From Methylobacterium sp. J-078 (GTDB lineage Bacteria > Pseudomonadota > Alphaproteobacteria > Rhizobiales > Beijerinckiaceae), in contig NZ_JAKSYI010000049.1 of assembly GCF_022829285.1 (NCBI RefSeq), positions 62,001-126,000 of the forward strand: DNA of 64,000 nt, in the 5' to 3' direction. The number at the start of each line of letters is the position of its first letter. The stretch's first letter is position 1. The notes beneath the pieces were generated by a model that saw only the letters and a list, made by a program, of their open reading frames with translations, made no database searches and was not told the DNA's origin. Position numbers and translations under genes: made by a program. Shown here piece by piece: positions 35,109-44,610 of this stretch.

Positions 35109-35137
35109 GATGTACTGGGGCTTGCCCGCCGCCTCAA
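35109..35137 (-). promoter_or_regulatory. Promoter of tRNA-Ala copy 2
   Basis: TTGAGG, 17 bases, TACATC on the minus strand. It differs from the promoter of copy 1 only at one -10 base (TATATC), so copy 1 may be slightly stronger. Confidence 0.6.
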
Positions 35138-35199
35138 CCCCCTTTGTGCCCCGCCGGCAAACTTTTTTGGCCTGCGGTGCTGAAGGAGGGCCCGAGCGC

Positions 35200-35592
35200 T
35201 CAGCTCTCCTCGTCGTTCTCGATGTCGCTGTCGATCAGGTCGGCCACGTCGTCGTCGCCGGTGTCCTCCTCCTCGAGGAAGGTGTCGTCGGCGTCGTCGT
35301 TGCTGTCGCCGTCCACGTCCTCGGTGGTGGTGTCCGCGTCGTCCTCGGCCGCTTCGACCTCGTCGAGGGAAACGATCTCCGGACCGCCCTTCTCGGCATC
35401 CGTGTCCTCGTCGTCATCGGCGGGAACGGCGGCCGCGCGCGCGGCGAGCGCCGGAGCGGCGCGGCCGGAGGCTGCGGCGACCTGATAGATCGTCCCGCAT
35501 TTGGGGCAGGTCGGCGGATCATTGTCGAGGTCGTAGAACTTGGCGCCGCAGCTCATGCATTGACGCTTCAAGCCGAGTTCCGGTCTGGCCAC
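35200..35592 (-). CDS. TIGR02300 family (FYDLN acid) protein
   Basis: A 130-residue protein that starts with a small zinc-ribbon: CMSCGAKFYDLDNDPPTCPKCG with two CxxC pairs and the diagnostic FYDLN-like motif (FYDLD here). The rest is highly acidic (Asp/Glu runs) and disordered. The family is restricted to alphaproteobacteria and is found near aroA; function unknown. The GTG start after GAGG gives the family N-terminus; the upstream extension is not similar. It is transcribed away from aroA. Confidence 0.85.
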   Translation of the reverse strand: MARPELGLKRQCMSCGAKFYDLDNDPPTCPKCGTIYQVAAASGRAAPALAARAAAVPADDDEDTDAEKGGPEIVSLDEVEAAEDDADTTTEDVDGDSNDDADDTFLEEEDTGDDDVADLIDSDIENDEES

Positions 35593-35744
35593 GGGCGAAC
35601 CTCTATACGTGCAATCTTTTGGGAGAGGCGCCCCGTTAGTCGCGTGGAACGCTCCTGTCAAATTCGCGGTGTCCCACGGCGCGGCGGTGTCATTCTTCGA
35701 TCCTTCGAAGCGCCGGGCGGCCGACGTGTGGGGGCTTCGGATGA

Positions 35745-37202
<1,458 letters not shown>

Positions 37203-37206
37203 CGCG

Positions 37207-37839
37207 ATGCCGATGGTGATCGCGATCGACGGGCCGGCGGCCTCCGGCAAGGGCACCCTGGCCAAGCGTCTCGCGGCGCATTACGGCCTGCCCCACCTCG
37301 ATACCGGGCTCCTGTACCGGGCCGTCGCCCTGACGGTGATCGATGCGGGCCACAATCTCGACGACCATCAGGCCGCGGCGCGCGCGGCCGCCAGCCTGAT
37401 CGCCGATCGGCTCGCCGATCCGCGCCTGCGCGAGCGCGCGATGGGCGAGGCGGCCTCGCGCATTTCGGCGGTGCCCGCCGTGCGGGCCGCGCTCCTCGCG
37501 TGGCAGCAGCGTTTCGCGGGCGGGGCCAGCGGTGCGGTCCTCGACGGGCGCGACATCGGCACGGTGGTCTGCCCCAGCGCACAGGTGAAGCTGTTCATCA
37601 CGGCCGCCCCCGAGGAGCGCGCCCGGCGCCGGTACCTCGAATTGCTGCGGCGCGGCGAATCAGCGACGCTCGGTGCCATCCTGGCCGACATCGTCGCCCG
37701 GGACGCCCGCGACGCCCAGCGCTCCACCGCGCCCCTCAAGGCGGCCGCCGACGCGGTGATTCTCGATACCACGGAACTCGATGCGGAAGAGGCCTTCGCG
37801 GCCGCCCGCGCCGTGGTCGACCGCGCCCGGCCGCACTGA
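37207..37839 (+). CDS. cmk: Cytidylate kinase
   Basis: Cmk phosphorylates CMP and dCMP. The 210-residue protein has the P-loop GPAASGKGTLAKRLA (residues 8-22), LDTGLLYRAVALTVIDAG, the (d)CMP-site LDGRDIGTVVCPSAQVKLFI and lid region RARRRYLELL. aroA-cmk is a widespread pair, usually followed by rpsA; here the next gene is convergent gltA instead. Confidence 0.97.
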   Translation: MPMVIAIDGPAASGKGTLAKRLAAHYGLPHLDTGLLYRAVALTVIDAGHNLDDHQAAARAAASLIADRLADPRLRERAMGEAASRISAVPAVRAALLAWQQRFAGGASGAVLDGRDIGTVVCPSAQVKLFITAAPEERARRRYLELLRRGESATLGAILADIVARDARDAQRSTAPLKAAADAVILDTTELDAEEAFAAARAVVDRARPH

Positions 37840-37875
37840 GCCGCCAGCCATTAGTCATCGCATCGGACTCGAATC

Positions 37876-37912
37876 GAGACGCCCCGCCGGATCTCTTCCA
37901 GCGAGGCGTTTC
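37876..37912. terminator. Possible stem-loop between cmk and gltA
   Basis: GAGACGCC and GGCGTTTC can pair (seven of eight) around a 21-base loop in the 81-base gap of the convergent genes. No T run; weak candidate. Confidence 0.25.
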
Positions 37913-37920
37913 CGAGAACG

Positions 37921-39210
37921 TCAGCCGCGCTGATCGATCGGGGTGTACTCGCGCTTCTCAGGGCCGATGTAGAGCTGGCGCGGACGACCGATCTTCTGCG
38001 ACGGGTCCTCGATCATCTCGGCCCACTGGGCGATCCAGCCCGTGGTGCGGGCAAGCGCGAACAGCACCGTGAACATCGAAGTCGGGAAGCCCATCGCCTT
38101 GAGGGTGATGCCCGAGTAGAAATCGATGTTCGGATAGAGCTTCTTCTCGATGAAGTAGTCGTCCTTCAGGGCGATCTGCTCAAGCTGCACGGCGACTTCG
38201 AGGAGCGGATCGTCCTTGATGCCGAGCTGGCCGAGCACCTCGTGGGTGGTCTTCTGCATGATCCGTGCGCGCGGATCGTAGTTCTTGTAGACGCGGTGGC
38301 CGAAGCCCATCAGGCGGAACGGATCGTTCTTGTCCTTGGCCTTGGCGACGTATTTCGCGACGTTCTCGGGGTGGCCGATCTCCTCGAGCATCTTCAGGGC
38401 CGCCTCGTTGGCGCCGCCATGGGCGGGTCCCCACAGGCAGGCGATGCCGGCGGCGATGCAGGCGAAGGGATTGGCGCCCGAGGAGCCCGCCAGACGCACC
38501 GTGGAGGTGGAGGCGTTCTGCTCGTGATCGGCATGGAGGATGAAGATCCGGTCCAGCGCGCGCGCGAAGATCGGGTTGACCTTGAATTCCTCGCAGGGGA
38601 CCGCGAAACACATCCGCAGGAAGTTCGAAGTGTAATCGAGATCGTTCTTCGGATACACGAACGGCTGGCCGATCGAGTACTTGTAGGCCATCGCCGCCAG
38701 CGTCGGCATCTTGGCGATCATGCGCATGGAGGCGACCATGCGCTGCTGGTCGTCCGAGATGTCGGTGGAATCGTGGTAGAAGGCCGAGAGCGCGCCGACG
38801 CAGGCGACCATGATCGCCATGGGGTGCGCGTCGCGGCGGAAGCCCTGGAAGAAGCGGTTCATCTGGTCATGCACCATGGTGTGGCGCGTGATCCGGTAGT
38901 CGAAATCGGCCTTCTGGGCCGGGGTCGGCAGTTCGCCGAACAACATCAGATAGCAGGTCTCGAGAAAGTCGCCGTTCTCGGCGATCTGCTCGATGGGGTA
39001 GCCGCGATAGAGGAGAATGCCCGCATCGCCGTCGATGTAGGTGATCTTCGACTCGCAGGAGGCGGTCGACGTGAAGCCGGGATCGAAGGTGAACTTGCCC
39101 GTTTTGGCGTAGAGCTTGCCGATGTCGATGACGTCCGGACCGATCGTGCCGGTCTTGATCGGGAGCTCGACGTGGTTGTCGCCCACGGTGATCGTGCTGG
39201 AGGCGCTCAT
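37921..39210 (-). CDS. gltA: Citrate synthase
   Basis: GltA condenses acetyl-CoA and oxaloacetate. The 429-residue protein (type II, hexameric) has [38 protein letters not shown], the catalytic His regions [10 protein letters not shown] and [18 protein letters not shown], and [14 protein letters not shown]. The chosen ATG gives [18 protein letters not shown]; an upstream in-frame extension of 33 codons is not similar. It lies downstream of gltX on the same strand. Confidence 0.97.
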   Translation of the reverse strand: MSASSTITVGDNHVELPIKTGTIGPDVIDIGKLYAKTGKFTFDPGFTSTASCESKITYIDGDAGILLYRGYPIEQIAENGDFLETCYLMLFGELPTPAQKADFDYRITRHTMVHDQMNRFFQGFRRDAHPMAIMVACVGALSAFYHDSTDISDDQQRMVASMRMIAKMPTLAAMAYKYSIGQPFVYPKNDLDYTSNFLRMCFAVPCEEFKVNPIFARALDRIFILHADHEQNASTSTVRLAGSSGANPFACIAAGIACLWGPAHGGANEAALKMLEEIGHPENVAKYVAKAKDKNDPFRLMGFGHRVYKNYDPRARIMQKTTHEVLGQLGIKDDPLLEVAVQLEQIALKDDYFIEKKLYPNIDFYSGITLKAMGFPTSMFTVLFALARTTGWIAQWAEMIEDPSQKIGRPRQLYIGPEKREYTPIDQRG

Positions 39211-39410
39211 GGAGACCTGGACCCTTTCGTGGCAGCGGGGCGGCGCCGGCCCGCGTGGCGATGAAATCTGCCACCCGGCTCCGGGGCGCAAGTGCGGCTT
39301 ATGCTGCACTTGCTCACACGAGCATGGGGGTAGCGGATCGGCGGACCGTCATCAACCGACGCTCCGCTTCACGCGGGGACCCAAGCGAAATCCAGGCCGA
39401 TTTGTCATTC

Positions 39411-39450
39411 TTTCGCAGGATGAAAATCGCTTTCGCAGGATGAAAATCGC
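39411..39450. repeat. Two exact tandem copies of a 20-base repeat upstream of gltA
   Basis: TTTCGCAGGATGAAAATCGC is present twice head to tail in the 273-base space between gltX and gltA. It is AT-richer than its surroundings. Two copies could be operators or slippage products; I see no protein family to link to. Confidence 0.6.
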
Positions 39451-39483
39451 CCCGGCGCGACCTTGCTTCCGAGGCTGCGCCCA

Positions 39484-40905
39484 TCACGCGGGGATCTGGT
39501 CGTGGAGCCGGCCGAGGCATTCCGCCCGTCCCAGAACCGCCATCACGTCGAAGACTGGAGGCGAGGTCGCGCGCCCCGTCAGCGCGGCGCGGAGGGGCTG
39601 CGCGATCTGCCCGAGCTTCAAGCCGTTCGCCTCGGTGAAGCGGCGGACGGCGCCCTCCGTGGCGGCGGCATCCCAGTCGGGCAGGGCCTCCAGGGCCGGG
39701 AGGAGGGCGGCCAGGCGCGCGCGGGCCTCGTCGCCGAGCAGGCCCTTGGCCTTCTCGTCGGGAACGAGGGGGCGGGCTGCGGTGAGGTAGTAGGCGCTGT
39801 CCAGGAGTTCGACCAAGGTCTTGGCACGCTCTTTCAGGCCCGGCATCGCGGCGATAAGCCGGTCGCGCAGGTCCGGCGGCATCGGCACCGGGATGCCGCG
39901 CGAGGGCCCGAGGGCCGGCAGCACGTCCCCGATGGCCTGGACGAGGTCCGAGTCGGCGGCGCCCCGGATGTAGAGGCCGTTCAGGTTTTCCAGCTTGGCG
40001 AAGTCGAAACGGGCCGGCGAGCGGCCGATCGCCTTGAGGTCGAAGGCGGCGATCATCTCTTCGGTGGAAAACACCTCCTGGTCGCCATGGCTCCAGCCGA
40101 GGCGCACGAGGTAGTTGCGCAGGGCCGCCGGCAGGTAGCCGAGGTCGCGATAGGCGTCGACACCGAGCGCCCCATGGCGCTTCGAGAGCTTCGCCCCGTC
40201 GGCCCCGTGGATCAGCGGGATATGCGCCATGGCGGGCGCGGCCCAGCCGAGGGCGTCGTAGATCTGCCGCTGGCGGGCGGCATTGGTGAGATGGTCGTCG
40301 CCCCGGATCACCTGTGTGACGCCCATGTCGTGGTCGTCCACCACCACCGCGAGCATGTAGGTCGGGTTCCCGTCCGACCGCAGCAGGACGAGGTCGTCGA
40401 GATCCTTGTTCTGCCAGACGACGCGCCCCTGCACGGCGTCCTCCACCACCGTTTCGCCCTCGGTGGGTGCGCGCAGCCGAATCACCGGCTTCACGCCGTC
40501 CGGCGCATCGGCGGGGTCGCGGTCGCGCCAGCGCCCGTCGTAGCGCAAGGGGCGGCCCTCGGCCCGGGCGGCCTCGCGCATCGCCGTCAGTTCCTCCGGC
40601 GTGGCGTAGCAGCGATAGGCGTTGCCAGAGGCCAGCAGGCTCATTGCCGCCTCCCGGTGATGCTCCGCGCGGGCGTACTGGTAGATCACGTCGCCGTCCC
40701 AATCGAGGCCGAGCCAGCGCATGCCGTCCAGGATGGCGTCGATCGCGCCCTGGGTGGAGCGCTCGCGGTCGGTATCCTCGATGCGCAGCAGCATGCGACC
40801 GCCGAAGCGCCGGGCATAGAGCCAGTTGAACAGGGCCGTGCGGGCCCCGCCGATGTGCAGATAGCCCGTGGGCGAGGGGGCAAAGCGCGTGACGACTGAC
40901 GACAT
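39484..40905 (-). CDS. gltX: Glutamate-tRNA ligase
   Basis: GltX charges tRNA-Glu. The 473-residue class I enzyme has the HIGH-type motif [20 protein letters not shown] at the N-terminus and the KMSKS-type motif [15 protein letters not shown] at about residue 240. Residues after about 320 form the helical anticodon-binding domain. The ATG at 40905 gives [14 protein letters not shown]; 50 upstream codons in the same frame are spurious. It precedes gltA and is divergent from comEC. Confidence 0.97.
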   Translation of the reverse strand: MSSVVTRFAPSPTGYLHIGGARTALFNWLYARRFGGRMLLRIEDTDRERSTQGAIDAILDGMRWLGLDWDGDVIYQYARAEHHREAAMSLLASGNAYRCYATPEELTAMREAARAEGRPLRYDGRWRDRDPADAPDGVKPVIRLRAPTEGETVVEDAVQGRVVWQNKDLDDLVLLRSDGNPTYMLAVVVDDHDMGVTQVIRGDDHLTNAARQRQIYDALGWAAPAMAHIPLIHGADGAKLSKRHGALGVDAYRDLGYLPAALRNYLVRLGWSHGDQEVFSTEEMIAAFDLKAIGRSPARFDFAKLENLNGLYIRGAADSDLVQAIGDVLPALGPSRGIPVPMPPDLRDRLIAAMPGLKERAKTLVELLDSAYYLTAARPLVPDEKAKGLLGDEARARLAALLPALEALPDWDAAATEGAVRRFTEANGLKLGQIAQPLRAALTGRATSPPVFDVMAVLGRAECLGRLHDQIPA

Positions 40906-41053
40906 CAATCTTGACTTGAACTGGCTGGTGGAACGGGCGGGAGGCGGATCGACCGGCCCGGAGACGCGCGTGTAGCATGCGCGAGCCGAGGCGTTAAGAA
41001 ATCGTCTCGCACCGTGCCGATTTGACCGGCCCGGTCTCATCGAGGGCGCAGTC

Positions 41054-41926
41054 ATGTCGTGGGCGCAGGGGGCAGCGGCGGCGGCGCGGGCGTTTCGCCC
41101 GAGCGCGGCGCGTCGCCCCGCCCTCGGCCTCGTCGGCGACTGGTTTCAGGCCGGATGGACGCGGGAGGTCGAGCAGCGCCGCCTGTTCCCCTGGCTCGCC
41201 GTCGCCTTCGGCCTTGGCATCCTCGTTTACTTCGCCGGCACGCGCGGAGCGCCGGCGCTCGCCGCGCCCCTCGTTGCCGCCGCCCTCCTCGCCGCCACGA
41301 CGCCGTTCCTGCGCGCGCGGCCCCTCGGGCTCGGACTCACACTCGTGGGCATCGCCGCCCTGCTGGGCTTTGCCGCCGCGACCGTCCGGGTCGAGCGCTT
41401 GGCCGGCCCGATCCTGGCCCGCACCACCATCGCCAGCCTCGTCGGGACCATCGAAGCCCTCGATGAGCGCGAGGAAGGGGCGCGCCTGATCGTAAGGGTG
41501 GAAAGCTTCGGCACCCTCGGCTCGGAGATGCGCCCGGCGCGGGTCCGGGTCTCCTACCGCAAGGCGGTGGCGTTCAAGCCGGGGGACCGCATCGCCGCCA
41601 CCGCCCGGCTGTTGCCGCCCCCGGAGGCGGCCCGGCCCGGGGGCTACGATTTCGGACGCGACGCCTACTTCCGTGGCATCGGCGCGGTCGGCTCGCTCGT
41701 CGGCAAGATCGAAGTCCGACCGCCGGCCCAGGCCCCTGATCGAAGCGCCCGGTTCGCGGCGGCCATCGACGACGCGCGCAACGCCCTCACCCGACGGATC
41801 ACCGATGCCAATGGCGGTCAGGCGGGCGCCGTGGCGGCGGCCCTGGTCACTGGCAAGCGCGGCCTGATCGGTCCCGAGACCAACGACGTGCTGCGCGCGG
41901 CCGGAATCTACCACGTGGTCTCATAG
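41054..41926 (+). pseudogene. comEC: comEC/rec2 N-terminal part, truncated
   Basis: ComEC is the inner-membrane DNA channel for natural transformation, normally 650-800 residues. Here 290 residues remain: two or three N-terminal membrane segments (residues about 45-115), the soluble OB-like domain (about 128-225, with RVRVSYRKAVAFKPGDRIAA and GGYDFGRDAYFRGIGAVGS), and the start of the competence domain up to VLRAAGIYHVVS followed by TAG. In intact proteins the next residues are ISGLHM. The frame therefore stops within the conserved core, right where accessory DNA begins. No 3' part of comEC occurs later in the window. It is presumably non-functional. Confidence 0.85.
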
Positions 41927-42075
41927 ATGCGAGCTGACCGGCTTTCTTCCGGTACCAGACCTTCGCCGAGAAATTCAGCCCACGTCCGTTTGCCGGGAGA
42001 CCATTGTGGGCTCGGCCCGCCTGCCGGCGCCAGGCATCGTCGCGATGCGCCGGGTCCTCCCGCCATCGATCGTCG
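41927..42075. other. Junction between comEC and accessory region
   Basis: 149 bases between the truncated comEC and umuC. The sequence belongs to neither gene. A small inverted repeat (CCGG..CTTTCTT..CCGG) and a 52-codon frame on the minus strand are seen, but no recognisable transposon terminal repeat, attachment site or integrase. It marks the left edge of the inserted DNA. Confidence 0.6.
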
Positions 42076-43365
42076 TCACGCCGCGGCAACCACCGGCAAC
42101 TCATCCAGCCGCGTGGTGTAGCGAGGCGACCGCATCTCGAACTTGGTCGACCATGATCGTTTCGGAGCGAACCCGGCGGCCCCTGGAACCACGGCACCTC
42201 GACCGAAGCGACGATTGCACGCATCCAAGGCCTCCATCAGCGCGGCGCCCATCTCCCGGTCGAGTTGGCCCAGGCCCGGCATCGCGCGCTGTGACGCGGC
42301 GAGGGGTACGAGGTCGGTGGTGACGATGCCGGCCTTGGAATAGCGAAAGCCGTCGCGCCAGGTCCTGCCGACGCCATGGAGCGCCGCCTTCACCAGGACG
42401 CGGGTGTCGTTGCTCGCCTCGGGCAGGGTGACGACCGTCGAGACCGAACGCTGGGGCTTGCCGCGGTCGTGCTCGGAGGTGTGGTAGAAGACCGTGACGT
42501 GATCGGTCGCCAGTCCCTCCCGACGCAGTTTCTCGCCGAGCCGGGCCGCGTGGGTCGCGACAGCCTGCTCCATGGTCGCGCGGTCCTCGACGCGCTCCGA
42601 GAACGACCGGGTTACGGCGCATCCCTTCCGCGTCGCGGCCAGCGTTTCAAGGTCGAGGCAGGCCACGCCGCGGAGTTCGTGGACGAGGCGCTCGCCGACC
42701 ACGGTCATGGCCTTGCGGGCGATGCGTGTGTCGAGGTCGCGGACGTCGGCGGCGCTGTCGCATCCCAAGGCCTCAAGACGCCGGGCGTTGGCCGGCCCCA
42801 CGCCCCAGATATCGGCTACCGGTACGCGGATGATCCAGTGGTCGTACTGCTCGGGGTCGGTTAGGTCGCAGACCCCGCCGAGCAAGGGGTTCTTCTTGGC
42901 CACGTGGTTCGCAAGCTTGGCCAGGGTCTTGGTCGGGCCGATGCCGACGCAGGTAGGGATGCCCGTCCAGGCCCGCACGGTCGCCCGCATGTCGCGGGCG
43001 AGGGTCTCGCGGTCGCGCTGGCGCACGTCGGAAATGTCCAGGAAACTCTCGTCGATGGAGTAGATCTCGATGCGTGGGGAGAAGTCCCGGTAGACCGCGT
43101 TCACCCGGGCCGACATGTCTCCGTAGAGGGCGTAGTTCGAGGAGTAGACCCGGACGCCCCGGGCCCTGCACATGTCCCGGATCTTGAACCAGGGCTCGCC
43201 CATCCGGATGCCGAGGGCCTTGGCCTCGTTGGTCCGGGCGATGGCGCAGCCATCGTTGTTGGACAGCACGATCACGGGCAGTCGCGCCAACCGTGCGTCG
43301 AAGACCCGCTCGCATGAGCAGTAGAACGAGTTGCCGTCGGACAGGGCGTAGGCCCGGGCGTTCAT
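42076..43365 (-). CDS. umuC: Y-family DNA polymerase V catalytic subunit UmuC
   Basis: UmuC with cleaved UmuD' forms error-prone polymerase V. The 429-residue protein has SDGNSFYCSCERVFDARLAR at the N-terminus, VLSNNDGCAIARTNEAKALG, the catalytic YSIDESFLDIS, and the helix-hairpin PVADIWGVGPANARRLEALG. The C-terminal little finger and tail (residues about 230-429) are present. Its ATG overlaps the umuD stop by four bases. Confidence 0.95.
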   Translation of the reverse strand: MNARAYALSDGNSFYCSCERVFDARLARLPVIVLSNNDGCAIARTNEAKALGIRMGEPWFKIRDMCRARGVRVYSSNYALYGDMSARVNAVYRDFSPRIEIYSIDESFLDISDVRQRDRETLARDMRATVRAWTGIPTCVGIGPTKTLAKLANHVAKKNPLLGGVCDLTDPEQYDHWIIRVPVADIWGVGPANARRLEALGCDSAADVRDLDTRIARKAMTVVGERLVHELRGVACLDLETLAATRKGCAVTRSFSERVEDRATMEQAVATHAARLGEKLRREGLATDHVTVFYHTSEHDRGKPQRSVSTVVTLPEASNDTRVLVKAALHGVGRTWRDGFRYSKAGIVTTDLVPLAASQRAMPGLGQLDREMGAALMEALDACNRRFGRGAVVPGAAGFAPKRSWSTKFEMRSPRYTTRLDELPVVAAA

Positions 43366-43790
43366 TCGCAGCGGCGCCGGGCGCACACGGAGCCGGAGAC
43401 GACGCCCCAGACCTCGACGAGGGCGTCGGGCGCCAGGCGGAACTCCGGGAAGCGCGGGTTGGCGAAGTGCAGCGTGACCCGGGGACCCTGGCGCTTCCAG
43501 ACCTTGAAGGAGCGCTCGCCGTCGACGTCGACCACGACGACGTCGCCGGTACGCGGGGTCAGCGACCGGTCCACCACCGCGAGATCCCCATCGTGAAGGT
43601 GGGCGAGCAGCATGCTGTCGCCGGCGACACGTACCAGGAAGGTGGCCGGGCGGTTGACGACGAGCAGGCGTTGAAGGTCGATTTCCTCCTCGACGAAGTC
43701 GTCGGCCGGGCTGGGGAACCCGGCGCGGACGGCCCTGGCGAGGATCGGGACCGGCATCGGGAAACCGATGACGATGTCGATGACCTGCAT
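43362..43790 (-). CDS. umuD: SOS mutagenesis protein UmuD
   Basis: UmuD is cut by itself on RecA filaments and then joins UmuC. The 142-residue protein has the Ala23-Gly24 cleavage site in VRAGFPSPADD, the catalytic Ser59 (VAGDSM) and Lys96 (ERSFKVWKR), each one number below the E. coli positions (C24-G25, S60, K97). The ATG at 43790 has an AAGGAGGAG site; a longer ATG frame would add nine residues. A perfect LexA site lies 22 bases upstream of the start. Confidence 0.93.
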   Translation of the reverse strand: MQVIDIVIGFPMPVPILARAVRAGFPSPADDFVEEEIDLQRLLVVNRPATFLVRVAGDSMLLAHLHDGDLAVVDRSLTPRTGDVVVVDVDGERSFKVWKRQGPRVTLHFANPRFPEFRLAPDALVEVWGVVSGSVCARRRCE

Positions 43791-43811
43791 GATGCTCCTC
43801 CTTGAATATGG

Positions 43812-43826
43812 GAACAAAAGCAGAAC
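43812..43826 (-). promoter_or_regulatory. Perfect LexA box GAAC-N7-GAAC before umuD
   Basis: GAACAAAAGCAGAAC (GTTC-N7-GTTC on the minus strand) is the alphaproteobacterial LexA consensus without mismatch, close to the umuD start. It indicates SOS control of umuDC. Confidence 0.8.
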
Positions 43827-43894
43827 ATATTTGACGGGTTCCGTACAGCGGCCGAGCTTCGGACCGTTGCTCTTTTCGGGTCGCTGTGGACGGC

Positions 43895-43903
43895 TGTGGA
43901 TAA
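43895..43903. promoter_or_regulatory. Perfect DnaA box
   Basis: TGTGGATAA is the complement of TTATCCACA. A half-similar TGTGGACGG lies ten bases to the left. One box does not make an origin, but its place in a 335-base gene-free stretch of the accessory region is worth noting. The rest of the stretch (43904-44125) shows no gene. Confidence 0.45.
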
Positions 43904-44125
43904 GTCCCTAACGTCATCCCCACGTCGCCCAGGTGCGTGGCCGCACGGCAGTCGAACGATGAACCGCATCCATGCAAGGGGGCCCTGCGGCGGTCGGCGC
44001 ATGGGCTTCGCAGGAGGTGGGCGCCCCATCGCGGAGGAGGCAACCGAGGCCACGGGTTTGAGAACGACGGGTTCGGATGATCCGGATCCCGGGGCGGATC
44101 GGAAGGGTAGGGGTCGAGGCGGCTC

Positions 44126-44545
44126 CTAATGGTCGTGCCCGAGGCATTCGCCATGGTCGGATAGGACCTCGATGACGCGGCACTCGCCGACGCGGCCGTG
44201 GCCGCATTCATCGACCATGCGCGAAAGCTCGGACCTCAGGGCTTTGAGGCGCTCGATACGGCCGTCGACATCGGCGAGGTGACGCCGGGCGATGACGTCG
44301 ACCTCGGCGCAGGGAAGGTCCGGCCGGGCGTTGAGCGCGAGCAACTCGCGGATGGCATCGACCTCGAAGCCGAGCTGCCTCGCATGGCGGATGAAGGCCA
44401 GCCGTGCCACGTGAGCCGTTCCGTAGCTCCGACGCCCCCCGGCGGTGCGTGGCGGGGCGGGCATCAGGCCGACATCCTCGTAGTAGCGCACCGTCGTTGC
44501 GAGGACGCCCGTGCGTTTCGATAGCTCGCCGATGGTAATTTCCAT
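44126..44545 (-). CDS. MerR family metal-responsive regulator (ZntR/CadR/PbrR type)
   Basis: The 139-residue protein begins with the MerR helix-turn-helix ITIGELSKRTGVLATTVRYY and YYEDVGLMPAP, has a dimer helix, and candidate metal ligands Cys79, Cys114, His116, Cys122 and Cys134. Cys79 and Cys114 correspond to ZntR ligands. The His/Cys-rich tail ends GECLGHDH. It is divergent from the P-type ATPase gene with a MerR-type promoter between them, so it likely activates efflux by Zn, Cd or Pb. Confidence 0.87.
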   Translation of the reverse strand: MEITIGELSKRTGVLATTVRYYEDVGLMPAPPRTAGGRRSYGTAHVARLAFIRHARQLGFEVDAIRELLALNARPDLPCAEVDVIARRHLADVDGRIERLKALRSELSRMVDECGHGRVGECRVIEVLSDHGECLGHDH

Positions 44546-44552
44546 TTATCGC

Positions 44553-44583
44553 TTGCTCCTCCAGCCACTAGAGGAATTAAGCC
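44553..44583 (+). promoter_or_regulatory. MerR-type promoter/operator before P-type ATPase gene
   Basis: TTGCTC, a 19-base spacer with the dyad TCCTC-N9-GAGGA, and TAAGCC. The core CTCCAGCCACTAGAGGAAT resembles ZntR/PbrR operators, and the overlong spacer is the hallmark of promoters that MerR proteins activate by DNA distortion. Confidence 0.6.
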
Positions 44584-44610
44584 GTCGTCGACCCAGAAGG
44601 AAGACCGTCG

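Noticed and set aside
41908..42066. 52-codon frame on the minus strand across the comEC junction
   Set aside because: No ribosome site; it merely continues the umuC frame after its stop codon. It could be the end of a transposase, but nothing in it can be recognised.
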